Source of the DNA: Reticulitermes lucifugus
Lineage: Eukaryota; Arthropoda; Insecta; Blattodea; Rhinotermitidae
Direction: 5' to 3'
Length of the DNA stretch: 64,000 bases
Assembly: GCA_026260175.1 (NCBI GenBank)
Contig: JAKCWW010000152.1
Location: 84,318 to 148,317, forward strand
The notes under the pieces were generated by a model. It had not been told where the DNA came from, did not search any database, and worked only from the letters and a program-made list of their open reading frames with translations. Position numbers and translations under genes: made by a program. This document shows, piece by piece, positions 36,640 through 46,015 of the stretch. Every line of letters begins with the position of its first letter. The first letter of the stretch is position 1.

Positions 36640-36905
36640 ATAACAGAGTGCTAAAGTGTATACGTGTATCTGCCCCCACAATGTTGAAGAAGGAAGGATT
36701 GAAAGAAACCACACAATGAAAAGTGTCACAATTTATAGTCTTCGCTATGATTAAATAAGAAAGAATTAGATGGGCGGGACAACTGGCACACTCGGAGAAA
36801 TGAGAAATATAGGAATTTGTTCGACAAAAATTAAAGAAGAGGCGCTTGGTAACCTGGTCTTGGTGGAAGGATCATTAATTTAATTTTGGAAGTGGAGTGT
36901 GAGAA
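36640..36905 (+). mobile_element. LINE-A relic (coding tail)
   Basis: Across changing frames the plus strand gives ERIRWAGQLAHSE and, in a neighbouring frame, GRDNWHTRRNEKYRNLF. These line up with the LINE-A IKSRRMRWAGHVARM region and with the relic at 17490-17727. The sequence is heavily diverged with many stops. Confidence 0.55.
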
Positions 36906-37227
36906 TGTGTATGTGTTAATTGATTCAGAATAGAGTCAAAAAAGGTTATTTTTTACAACTATTAAAATTAGAATTACACAATTCAGAGAATTGCTTGACG
37001 ATCTGAGTAAATTTATTTGCTGGTTTAGTCAATTCATTATTCAGCAAAGCTGTGTAGTTCCAGGTTATTGAATTAACCATTAAGTCATAACGACAATCTC
37101 TTCAAAAGCAAAATTAAAACCTGGAAGTTCGAACATTCGTTTTGCAGTAACTGACGGAGCGCTATTCCACACATTTCTTCACTGTCTGTCTAGTTTACTA
37201 CGGTAATATGAATGTTGTTACTTATAC
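36906..37227. other. no gene seen
   Basis: AT-rich DNA without recognised features. Confidence 0.55.
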
Positions 37228-37492
37228 ATCCCTACATCTTTCTTCATAACGCAACAGACCCTAATGGGCCAGGGCCTCCTCATTATCAAGGTTTCACGTC
37301 ATGCTCAGACACACCACACTTGTTAGGACTCCTCTGGACGAGAGATCAGCCCGACACAGAGACCTCTACAAGACACCACGCAACACTCAAAAGAGGCAGA
37401 TATCCATTCCCCCGGCGGGATTCGAACCCGCAATCCCAGCAAGCGAGCGGCCGCAGACCCACGCCTTAGACCGCGCGGCCACTAGAATCGGC
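37228..37492 (-). mobile_element. tRNA-Leu-like SINE, near full length
   Basis: Minus-strand head GCCGATTCTAGTGGCCGCGC, then GGTCTAAGGCGTGGGTCTGC, the B box GCGGGTTCGAATCCCGCC, the body through GAGGAGGCCCTGGCCCATTA, and an A-rich end near 37228. A well preserved copy of the family also seen at 1, 39323, 49712 and 54036. The frames 37212-37469 and 37301-37549 are translations of this SINE and do not represent genes. No target duplication is evident. Confidence 0.9.
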
Positions 37493-38576
37493 TGCATGTT
37501 ATGTAGCTTTCTCATATTTTGTACTTCGTTGTCCAGTAGCTGTAAGTAATGGTTCTGGAACTCGATTGGAATTTATACAGCTTTATTGTTCTTATTGGAA
37601 TTTAAGGCTTCTCAATCGGTATTTTGACCGAACCACTGGAATTGTTTTCCCCTTTCCAAAATACCGTTCAACCCTGACCAAATTCATACTTGATGGTAAT
37701 AAATGTTACGGACCAGACATATTAGGTTTTTGTACCAACTTTACGAAAGGCAGTACGTACAATGGTACAAAAAAGAAAATAAATCTCTGTAAAGAAAACT
37801 GCGTTTCTGCAGTCCCTCAAACGAAAACAACGCGAGCATCAATCAAATCGTCCGTCTCTCTATAACGGCGAAGTTACCTGCACCTCCTTGTGTTTCGTTT
37901 GCTGAGGGTTAGAGCGGGTGTTTAAAGACGTAGTTCTGTATAGTTTCACCGTCGTTTCGTTCCGGTTTCAGATAAATGAAATAAAGTCTACCTAGTAAGA
38001 TCCCCAAAACTATGACTTGCAAATTCCTTTAAAAGTAAATAACATAAAGAGAACTGTTACATGAAAAATATAACGCCATGCAACGATAAAGCCTTTGGAA
38101 AGGGAAAATAAATTTTGATACACCCAGTGGACCGAATCGTGGAGCACGGTTCTACCCCTCAGATTTAGGTCAAGAACAACAACTTTAACCCTTTAAAGGC
38201 GAAGCGTAAACTGTTTTATTTAAAGACCCAGTTCCTACGCCGTAAACACTTTTATTCTCGGTTATAAAAACCAATAAGTTGATGTCATATAGGGCAAAAG
38301 TCGTTGTTCTAACATAAATACAAAACACATAAATACACTCTGTGGGCAGAATGTAAAACTTCTAAATGTTAAACTCGTTGGTACAGCTAGTAAACAATAG
38401 GTTTGGAAAGGTTAACACCTCTCACTTAGAATTTGGTTGTGTATGTGTTCTAGGCCAATTCCGTTTACTGTTTTGAAATGCTTCATTTTATTCCGTGTAC
38501 AGACTTGTAACAACAGTTAATAGAAAATCATATATGTACACAAGAGAATGTAAATTCATTTATTTGTTTACAGTTG
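37493..38576. other. no gene seen
   Basis: AT-rich DNA. The frame 37566-37865 (99 codons) has no domain I recognise. Confidence 0.5.
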
Positions 38577-38617
38577 TTTCCAACATGTTTCGGCCTAATC
38601 GGCCATTTTCAAGGAAA
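38577..38617 (-). other. hammerhead-like motif
   Basis: On the minus strand: TTTCC, TTGAAAA, then TGGCC with loop GATTA and GGCC, then GAAAC, ATGTT and GGAAA. The outer TTTCC and GGAAA are complementary (stem I), GGCC/GGCC makes stem II, GAAA is present, and ACATGT is self-complementary as a dimeric stem III would be. The CTGATGA core has drifted to TTGAAAA, so activity is unlikely. It matches the plan of the modules at 14565 and 63464. Confidence 0.5.
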
Positions 38618-39214
38618 TCTCATAAACGCAAAACAATCAATTAATTGTGGTTTTACACTCATACATGTACATCCATATAAGATGTCTGACATTACAGGCC
38701 TGCACAACGACTATCCTTCATTAACTCTCCGTTTAATGTATTTTGTACTCCGTATTATATGCGTCAATTCTAGCTTAGAGGTACACGGCCATAATTTATT
38801 ACAGTGAAACCTCCCTATAACGAAACGGCAAGGGGCCCGTATTTTATTTCCGTTGCGTGCAGGTTCTCTTCAATACAGGGACTTGAAGTTTGAATCCTCG
38901 AGACTCCTGACCCTTGGGACTCTACATTTTTTCCGCTAAAGACATGTATTCGTGATCTGCCCCATTTTACAGCATCATAACAATGGATAGATTTCTCGAA
39001 ATTACAAAGAAAAGCGCCATACATTGAAGCAATAAAGCCCATCTGGAAAGTTTCTTAAATGACAGATCTGATCGGACTTCTCGTCAGCACTCTGCTGTAC
39101 CCGGTTGGACTAGCTCAAATATCTCCCTCATTCCAGTCATCCTACTATCACTTAGTAATGATTCCTCCGCCTCACGTGGCGCCTCGTAAAAAAGTTAACA
39201 TGGTCCGGACCGAC
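38618..39214. other. no gene seen
   Basis: Moderately AT-rich. The short frames 38574-38807 and 38815-39042 show nothing recognisable. Confidence 0.5.
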
Positions 39215-39292
39215 ACTCATTTTCCGAGGATGTCAGTTTTCGTCCACGGTCAGTCGAAGGCTTCAAAATCATATCCGTTTTCGTCCACCGCT
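39215..39292 (-). repeat. inverted single copy of the GGACGAAAA minisatellite unit
   Basis: On the minus strand GTGGACGAAAACGGATATGA and, 30 bases on, CGTGGACGAAAACTGACAT match the unit of the tandem array at 41880-42090. The middle of the unit differs. It lies immediately before the SINE at 39323. Confidence 0.7.
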
Positions 39293-39322
39293 ATTGTTCA
39301 TGTTTGCATCCCCGTCAACGGT

Positions 39323-39575
39323 GCCGGTCCCAGTGGCCGCACGGTCTAAGGCGTGGATCTGCGGCCGCTCGCTTGCTGGGATTGCGGCTTCGAATCCCGC
39401 CGGGGGCATGGATGTCTGTCTTTTGTGAGTGTTGTGTAGGTAGCGGTCTCTGCGTCTGGCTCATCACTTGTCCAGAGGAGTCCTACCGAGTGCGGTGTGT
39501 CTGATTGTGATCGTGAAGCCTCGACACCGAGGAGGCCTTGGCCCACTAGGGGCTGTCACACCACGGAATAAAATA
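39323..39575 (+). mobile_element. tRNA-Leu-like SINE, near full length
   Basis: Head GCCGGTCCCAGTGGCCGCAC, A-box region GGTCTAAGGCGTGGATCTGC, B box GCGGCTTCGAATCCCGCC (one change from consensus), body through GAGGAGGCCTTGGCCCACTA, and end GGAATAAAATAT. Frames on both strands (39304-39504, 39346-39546) are SINE translations. No clear target duplication. Confidence 0.9.
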
Positions 39576-40384
39576 TCCTCTTCAATGAAAGCAAGACCAA
39601 GGGTTCAGGAATGTGGTTGCCAAATCATACTTGGTCAGCTTCAATTACGTAACCTTTGTTTTTATTCCTATCCACCAAAATGTTTAGCCAATTAGTTTCG
39701 ATTAACATGTTACTTACTTTTTTTTTAACCAATCAAGTTCGATTACTGTTTCTAACTGATCCCTGCTCTTAACCTCTCCGCTCACAGTGTGTAGCTCCCA
39801 TTGTTCTTATTCTGAGAGCGATATGCAGATAAGTAAGAGGATCAGCTGGCCCTTCAATTGTTCATGCAATGTGTCGTCGGTGTCCTGACGTCACCACTTT
39901 ATGTCCCGATCTGGGCGCCAACGAGATCACTGATATCTCGTAATATTTAACTAACTGGATATTTTGTCAGCGGTAGTCTGAAGTTGACAACGAACGCCTG
40001 TGAGTCCTTTCACTCATACTTTTCGAAATACTTTTACCATCCTCACCCCATCATTTATTCATAATTAAGTTAACAGGATATTAAAATATGATTTACGTAG
40101 AATTATGAAGTGTTAATTTGCCTGCTACAGTGACCAACAAAAGAAGTCACATTGCTAAAGGATTGGTAGAAGATTTAATTTCAAAATATGAAAGAGGAGA
40201 AATTTCTAGGCTAGAATTGTTTCTAAACTTAGTTACACATACAGAAAATGACATGTAATAGAAGTATGAACAAACTGTGATAAAGCAAATAGTTAAGCGC
40301 CTGACTGATGTAATTATCCTTAACGTAAGAATTTCATTAAAGAAAGCAGAGTTCATTGATCATTATTAAAGATACACTACTCGA
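39576..40384. other. no gene seen
   Basis: AT-rich DNA without recognised features; the minus frame 40147-40356 has no domain. Confidence 0.55.
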
Positions 40385-41600
40385 CCACATTATAATACCT
40401 TTTATTCAAAGTAATGTGAAATGAAAGATGTCTTCCATTATTTGGGAACATTATAAGAGAGACATTTATTAAACATAACACCTGTCAAATGTCGCCAATC
40501 AAGTTTGATGCACTGATGCAGTCTGTTCAAAACACTTTCCATTAACCGAAATAACATGGCCGAAGGGATAATATTGATTTCATCAGCAATTCTCTGTTTT
40601 AGGTTATGTAAGTATGCCGGACGTGCTTACAAAACTTTCGCTTTACAAGTAGTCCCACAAAAAGAAATCACAAGCTGACAGATCGGCAGAAAGGGCTGGC
40701 CAAGAAACGTCGCCATAGCGGGAGATTATGCGATGTTCAAACTTAGTTCTTAAGGTGTTCTTCGACTGCTGAACAGTAACTGCTTTTACTCCATCTTGTT
40801 GGAATCAGAAGGTGGCAATGTCCATATCACGACGGCGTAACTGTGGAAGCAAGAACTCATTCACCATATGCACATACCGGTCAGATGCCACAGTAACCGC
40901 ATCGCCAGTTTCATCCTCGAAACAAAAAGGATCAATGATATAGAACGCTAATATCCCAGACCATACTGTTGCTCTCTGACTGTGAAGTGGTTTCACATGC
41001 AATTCATTCGGATTAGCTCCACTCCTGATTTGTTTATTCACCCAACCAGGCAGGTCAAAGTGAACTTCATCTGACATTATTACCTAACGAATAACATCTG
41101 AATGTTCGTTCACTAAGGTAATAAATTGCTCACAAAATGCACTTCTTGAAGCAAAATCACGGTCTGACAGTTCTCGCACAATGTGTAATTGGTAGGGATG
41201 AAAAAGTAAACCAAAATGAAGTATCCGTCAGAGCGATCTGCTGGATACGTTGAGGGCAACTGAATGTCTACGTGCTGATCATTTGGGGCTACGACCAATA
41301 GCGACTCGTGCTCTTTTAATGTTTTCCGGTGCCCGCAGAGTTCTGACTGTGCCTTCAGGTTTTTTTATTTGTTGCAGAAGCCGTGGTTCGAAACTTCTGT
41401 ACTCATTTTTTGAGGGTGTTGCGATGAGGAACCATTCCGTGCCTCCCAACGTTAAAGTGTCGTCTGAATACCTGTTGCGTTGGTATCACAGAGTCGTTAT
41501 TTCTTAAAAAGTCTCTACGGCTAACGCACGGTGTACAGCCGATCACTGATCCATGTTTACTAAATGGCGTCCCTAGCTGAACTCCATAGCACAATTAGTT
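40385..41600 (-). pseudogene. decayed mariner-like (DD41D) transposon
   Basis: The minus strand holds the order of a whole transposase in broken frames. N-terminal part: NDSVIPTQQVFRRHFNVGRH near 41500. Middle: FASRSAFCEQFITLVNEHSD, then MSDEVHFDLPGWVNKQ (first catalytic Asp, near 41070). Then NPNELHVKPLHSQRATVWSG, YVHMVNEFLLPQLRRRDMD, FQQDG (second Asp, near 40790), RIISRYGDVSWPALSADLSA, and CDFFLW (third Asp). Forty-one residues separate the last two Asp, so the signature is DD41D. The element would cut and paste itself at TA sites. Several stops and frame changes show it is dead; the longest clean frame is 40805-41077. I could not find its terminal inverted repeats. Confidence 0.85.
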
Positions 41601-41879
41601 CAATCTCCTCTACGGGGCCACCAGATTACTACGTAAACCAAAATGATGAATGAACTCTGTCCCATCCTGTATTTTAGTGCTTCTTGTAATTATATTTATT
41701 TAAGAATTTCATTAAACTAAGGCTACATTGCTTGATATAAAATTGTTGTATTATTTTAGTACATTGCTTTAGTAAAGGATTTCTCATTAAATTAGGTCAA
41801 CTTTATTTCAAACAATCTTCTGCCACCCGAAAGAAATGTCTTCCGCAACTGCCTTTTGCTCATTTACGAGTTATGAGCC

Positions 41880-42090
41880 TTGGACGAAAAAGGATATTAT
41901 ACCTGTTGGTTGTGGACGAAAATGCATATGATCTTTTCCCTCGCGAAGGGTAGGGGATTAATCGTGGACGAAAACTGACATACCCTTGGACGAAAACGGA
42001 TACTATACCTGCTGGTCGTGGACGAAAACGGATATGACCTTTTCGTCCCGAAGGGTAGGGGATTAATTGTGGACGAAAACTGACATGCCC
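41880..42090. repeat. 106-bp tandem repeat, two units, each with hairpin potential
   Basis: TTGGACGAAAAAGGATATTA at 41880 recurs as TTGGACGAAAACGGATACTA at 41986, and the following 100 bases repeat in order (GTGGACGAAAA.., GAAGGGTAGGGGATTAAT, GTGGACGAAAACTGACAT). In unit 2 GGACGAAAA (42020-42028) pairs perfectly with TTTTCGTCC (42040-42048). The minus frame 41860-42093 encodes a corresponding peptide repeat (VSFRPRLIPYPS), which I take as incidental. A lone inverted unit lies at 39215. Confidence 0.8.
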
Positions 42091-42694
42091 CATTTTACGA
42101 GCCTACATCTCCGTCCCCCGTTGTAATAAACGGCCAGCAGTCGGGGATTCTGCAGGGGATGTACTAGTGTGTCACTCAGAATGGACTGTTCTCGCGTCAA
42201 GCTAGCCAGCCCCACCGCATCACAAAAGTAACTGGCAGATTTACAAACACAGGCGCTTTATTACTGTAAAACTTTTCATGTAAAACTGACAGCCCACAGC
42301 TCAGGGATAAGCAATTACGACGACTTGTTCCCAGTTGTCATTTCTCCTCACTGTCAGTACTTTTGAAGATAAAAAAAGACTCTGTTGAAAATAACGTTCA
42401 ATCACAACAAAGGACCCCGTTCAATAAGCAGCATGTCTCACTCCTATTCAAAACCAATGCACGTGTCATGACAGACCTTCCGTGCTTTCCTGCCTCAGAA
42501 ATTCTTTGACCTTCCACAGATTCCACATAGGCCACAAGACGTCGAGCCGATATCAGTTTAATGGGACAGTAATTACTAGATATAACGGCGGTGGGTGAGG
42601 ACCTTCTCACCAGAGAACGAAGGAACTTAATGTTTCAGGAAATGCAGATGTCTCAGGCCAATTATCTCCATAACAAGTCCTTGGAAAGGTAATA
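42091..42694. other. no gene seen
   Basis: Nearly balanced base composition at 42110-42260 and 42400-42600, but no domain, splice-framed exon or shared repeat that I can support. Confidence 0.45.
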
Positions 42695-42815
42695 GAACTT
42701 CGAGTGGTCAAGAAATTACCAATTAACAGACAGTCTTCTGGGCCAGATAAATGAAGTCACACTATCACATTCCATTTCTTCAAGATGCGTTTTAATATCA
42801 TCCTCCGATAGACAC
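42695..42815 (-). mobile_element. LINE-A relic (3' end)
   Basis: TGGTCAAGAAATTACCAATT ... TCTTCAAGATGCGTTTTAAT followed by ATCATCCTCCGATAG aligns with 3199-3345 of the first LINE-A copy, with deletions. Confidence 0.6.
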
Positions 42816-43816
42816 ACAGTTCACGTATGTCTTGACATTCTTTCAGGCTTGGTTTAAGTGTGATATTTCTTGAGGTTATTTAACAATTCCATATTCGTTG
42901 GCAAGGTTCTGCAACGTCGAATGAGGCGTGAAGGAAATTTGTAAAGATGGGTTCAAATAGATAAAAGGGAATAAAAGAAAAATTTTAGGCACTGTCGTAG
43001 TATTCTTTTGGGGAGTGCTAAAGACAGCATCCACTGCTGTGTAACCTCTGCAGATAGAAAGTGTCGTGAAACTAATTAGAAACAGATTTTAAACAATCAT
43101 TCCGTCCATACGAAAGGCCCAGGGTTCTCCTACGAGCAGTGACCTATTGCTGATTGTGCGATGTCTGGGACTGATGTTTCTAAAAGCCGTAGTATGGGTG
43201 GTTTGAACTTGGAAGGAGGAACGACTGGGACGGATTGGAAGTGGGGACCACGATAGAAGAACATTGTGAGTGCGATAAAGTCGGGAATGCCTCGGCTCTG
43301 CAAGGCTTTGTGTCGCAGTTACACAAGTCGGAGATGCGGCAAAATGGAATTGGAAGAGGGGAATTTCCATACTGCCCTCCGTTGTAAATTGTCAGGGCGA
43401 TAAACACGCTGCAGCGCGAAGAGGAACTTCGTTGTCCTTCTGGAATATTTTCAACATTCCCTCAACTAGAGACTTCAATATTATCAAATTAACTTTACAC
43501 GTTATATTGCCTTTAAAAGTAGTTTCATTTAGTAGGAAACAGACTTTTTATTAGAAGATTTCCAAAATTATAATTTTAAATTTTCTCTACATTTTGTATT
43601 CAGTAATATTCAACATACAGCAAGCACGGGAAATTAAATTACGTGATTTCAATATTTTGCTTCGGAAGATACTTTGTATGCCGTTCTCAGTGTATTATAT
43701 TAGATCTAACTTTTAATTAATTCATGTGTATTTTTATAATATTAGTGTCAAATTAATAAATTAATAAATCTGTTAGTAGTTATAAATTTTATACCAAACA
43801 ACGGGCCCACGCCCAC
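42816..43816. other. no gene seen
   Basis: 43090-43420 is GC-richer and has overlapping minus frames (43089-43370, 43180-43407) without a recognised domain. It could be another old repeat. The rest is AT-rich. Confidence 0.45.
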
Positions 43817-43837
43817 GCACACACACACACACACACA
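43817..43837. repeat. (AC)n microsatellite
   Basis: About ten AC units preceded by GCCCACGC. Confidence 0.9.
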
Positions 43838-43904
43838 ACAAGAAAAACTGGCGGACAAATTCTTCATAGAGTTTCTGCCACCATTTCAGATTAGTCGAAT
43901 AACA

Positions 43905-44030
43905 CCCTGGACTATGCTGAAGATGGAGGCAGCAAGAGCTTCCGAAAAGTTGGTGCATATATTTATATATATACCAATACACACACATCATCACAACCCA
44001 AAAGACGGAGACTATTTACAGCCATCACGT
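43905..44030 (+). repeat. inverted-repeat family IR1 fragment
   Basis: MLKMEAARASEKLVHIF and HHHNPKDGDYLQPS follow the IR1 peptide pattern (LKMEAA..SE.LV ... T..HNPED..L). A single degenerate half-unit. Confidence 0.5.
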
Positions 44031-44854
44031 GACAGTGCTTCGCGTATTTCTCTTCTTCGGTGTGATCTGTCTTTATCTGTTCTTCCATTTAAGAAACCAA
44101 CATGTATACTCGTATTCCAGTCAACGTTTGTTAAAAAGGTAGATTAATTTTCGCTATTTACCTTTACTAAAACAATTGACTTAAATGAACAGTTACTTTC
44201 AAACACACTGTAAGAACAGTCACCATTTTATAAAGACTCAACTTTACTTTTTGCTTTTATTTACATTTATGTATTTGCCTTTTCAAAGTTCTATCTATTA
44301 TATCAGCTTTCTTGGTGCGGAAGTACTTTGCGGTTTGCTTCACAGATTGTTGCTTATGAAATAATACATTCTATTAAACAATTCCATGTAACTGAATTTA
44401 AAGAAGTTATTCTACAGCAGACTGGATGTGTGAATACGTAAGCGAAACAATTCAAAGAACATTGCATATTTCACAAGGTGAGAGTCCGCCTATATTTCCA
44501 ATAAAGAAATTCTTTAGTCATTTAGGGTGCGTGCCTTATACTAACGGCGAAGAAGATTCAGGATGTACACAAGAAGGATTCATTTTATAGTAGGCATCGT
44601 AGGCACAGTCAAAGCAAAAATAGTAAAATTACTATGAACAGCACTCTATGTTTAGGCAATGGACATCGCGCACGGAAAGAAATTCGAGAGTACTCGTATA
44701 ACGTAAAACTTGCAAATGGGCTACATCCAAAAGAAGTTTGAACAGGCTAGGTTTCAACAGGAAACTTAAACCACGTCTAATGCTTGAAATTCTATCAGCT
44801 GTGACAGCCGAAAATAACAGCTCAAAGAAACAAAGTCCCTTCGAGAGACGCACA
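44031..44854. other. no gene seen
   Basis: AT-rich DNA without recognised features. Confidence 0.55.
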
Positions 44855-45010
44855 TTTGGAGACTACCCCACCTTTTATGAAAACCACAAATTCATTGTCG
44901 TGTTCACAAAAGCTAGTCACTTGCTCTTATCATGAGCCAAAATAACCCAGCCCACGCCCTAAGATCACATGTCTTTACTATCCACTTTAGTATTACCCTT
45001 TCATCTTACC
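44855..45010 (-). mobile_element. LINE-A relic (3' end)
   Basis: ACTACCCCACCTTTTATGAA ... TTCACAAAAGCTAGTCACTT aligns with the LINE-A 3' end at 3210-3345 and, with similar wear, with 9510-9665. An old copy. Confidence 0.55.
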
Positions 45011-45528
45011 AAGCTGTGCAAACTTTGCCTGCCATACAGGATTTCCGGGTAAAAATTGTACGCATGTTTGCATCTACAGCAATAAAACAACTGCTGAAAT
45101 ATCGTCAAGGAAAATACTTTCCTCATGCTGTCTTTCTAAAGGAGGGAAATAAATAGGATTATTCCTCTTATTATGACCTTGTTAAATTCCTAGAAGGGTC
45201 CTGTAGAAGATCTTTCTTTTCAGCAAGTTGCAAAGCACAAACTCTTGGCTTTGAAACAGAACAATCTTTCATAAAAAGAAAGAAGAAAATACAAGGCACG
45301 ACCCAGACTTCGTATTAGCGAAGACGTCTTGTTACAGAAGAGCCTATACAGTTGATATAAATTAGGCTGCTACTGCATGCTCAGCCGTATCTCATAATGA
45401 AAGTCTTTCATAGAAATAGAAAGGCTTTTCAATCACAAAGACGAAATCTTGCTTCTTTTAATGCTTCTAAATTTAGGTTCCGTCTCATCATTAGCATAAG
45501 ACAACACATGCAATGTACGTATAATGTA
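45011..45528. other. no gene seen
   Basis: AT-rich DNA; short frames at 44932-45156 and 45397-45582 have no domain. Confidence 0.55.
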
Positions 45529-46015
45529 ACATGGTGGCGCTTTGTGCAGACATGGTTGCCATGGATAAGCAGCACATATTAAACATTACGAGTCTGTATT
45601 CTTGTAGAACTTATCCAGCATGCAAAGCGCATGTGCCGTACTCTCAGCTGTGGCCTGTCTCGCTGTATCATGTTATTCCACTTTATCTCATAAACGGCAC
45701 GACTTTCGGATAAAAAATTTACTGAATATAAAATGTGTTTTGATTTTCTGTACAACTTTTGTCTGAAATATTTCTCATTCTAAGAAGAATTCAGCAAGAT
45801 ATAAATATACGTAGGCATGCATGTAAAGTATCCGTCATTCATGTGAAAGTTTAATGAAACTAATTTTCCCGACAGATGGTGGAAGAATCATCAAGCAACA
45901 AATTTCATGAAAATCCGTCCAGCGGGAGCCGAGTTATTCCATGCGGACGGACAGACAAACATGATGACGCTAAAAGTCGCTTTTTGCAGCTTTGCGAACG
46001 CGTCTAAAAACGGAA
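45529..46015 (+). repeat. unassigned interspersed repeat R500, copy 2
   Basis: Second copy, same orientation as 27653-28152, sharing the landmark order. The 3' part reads GGGAGCCGAGTTATTCCATG, CGGACGGACAGACAAACATG and TTTGCGAACGCGTCTAAAAA. The 5' boundary (ATGGTGGCGCTTTG) and 3' boundary were set by where similarity to copy 1 ends. Confidence 0.75.

Noticed and set aside
37428-37492. Possible genuine tRNA-Leu gene
   Set aside because: The tRNA-like head is fused to a 190-bp non-tRNA body and occurs five times in the window, so it is a SINE.
41860-42093. Repeat protein with VSFRPRLIPYPS units
   Set aside because: The peptide repeat is produced by a 106-bp DNA tandem duplication and has no start context or other domains.
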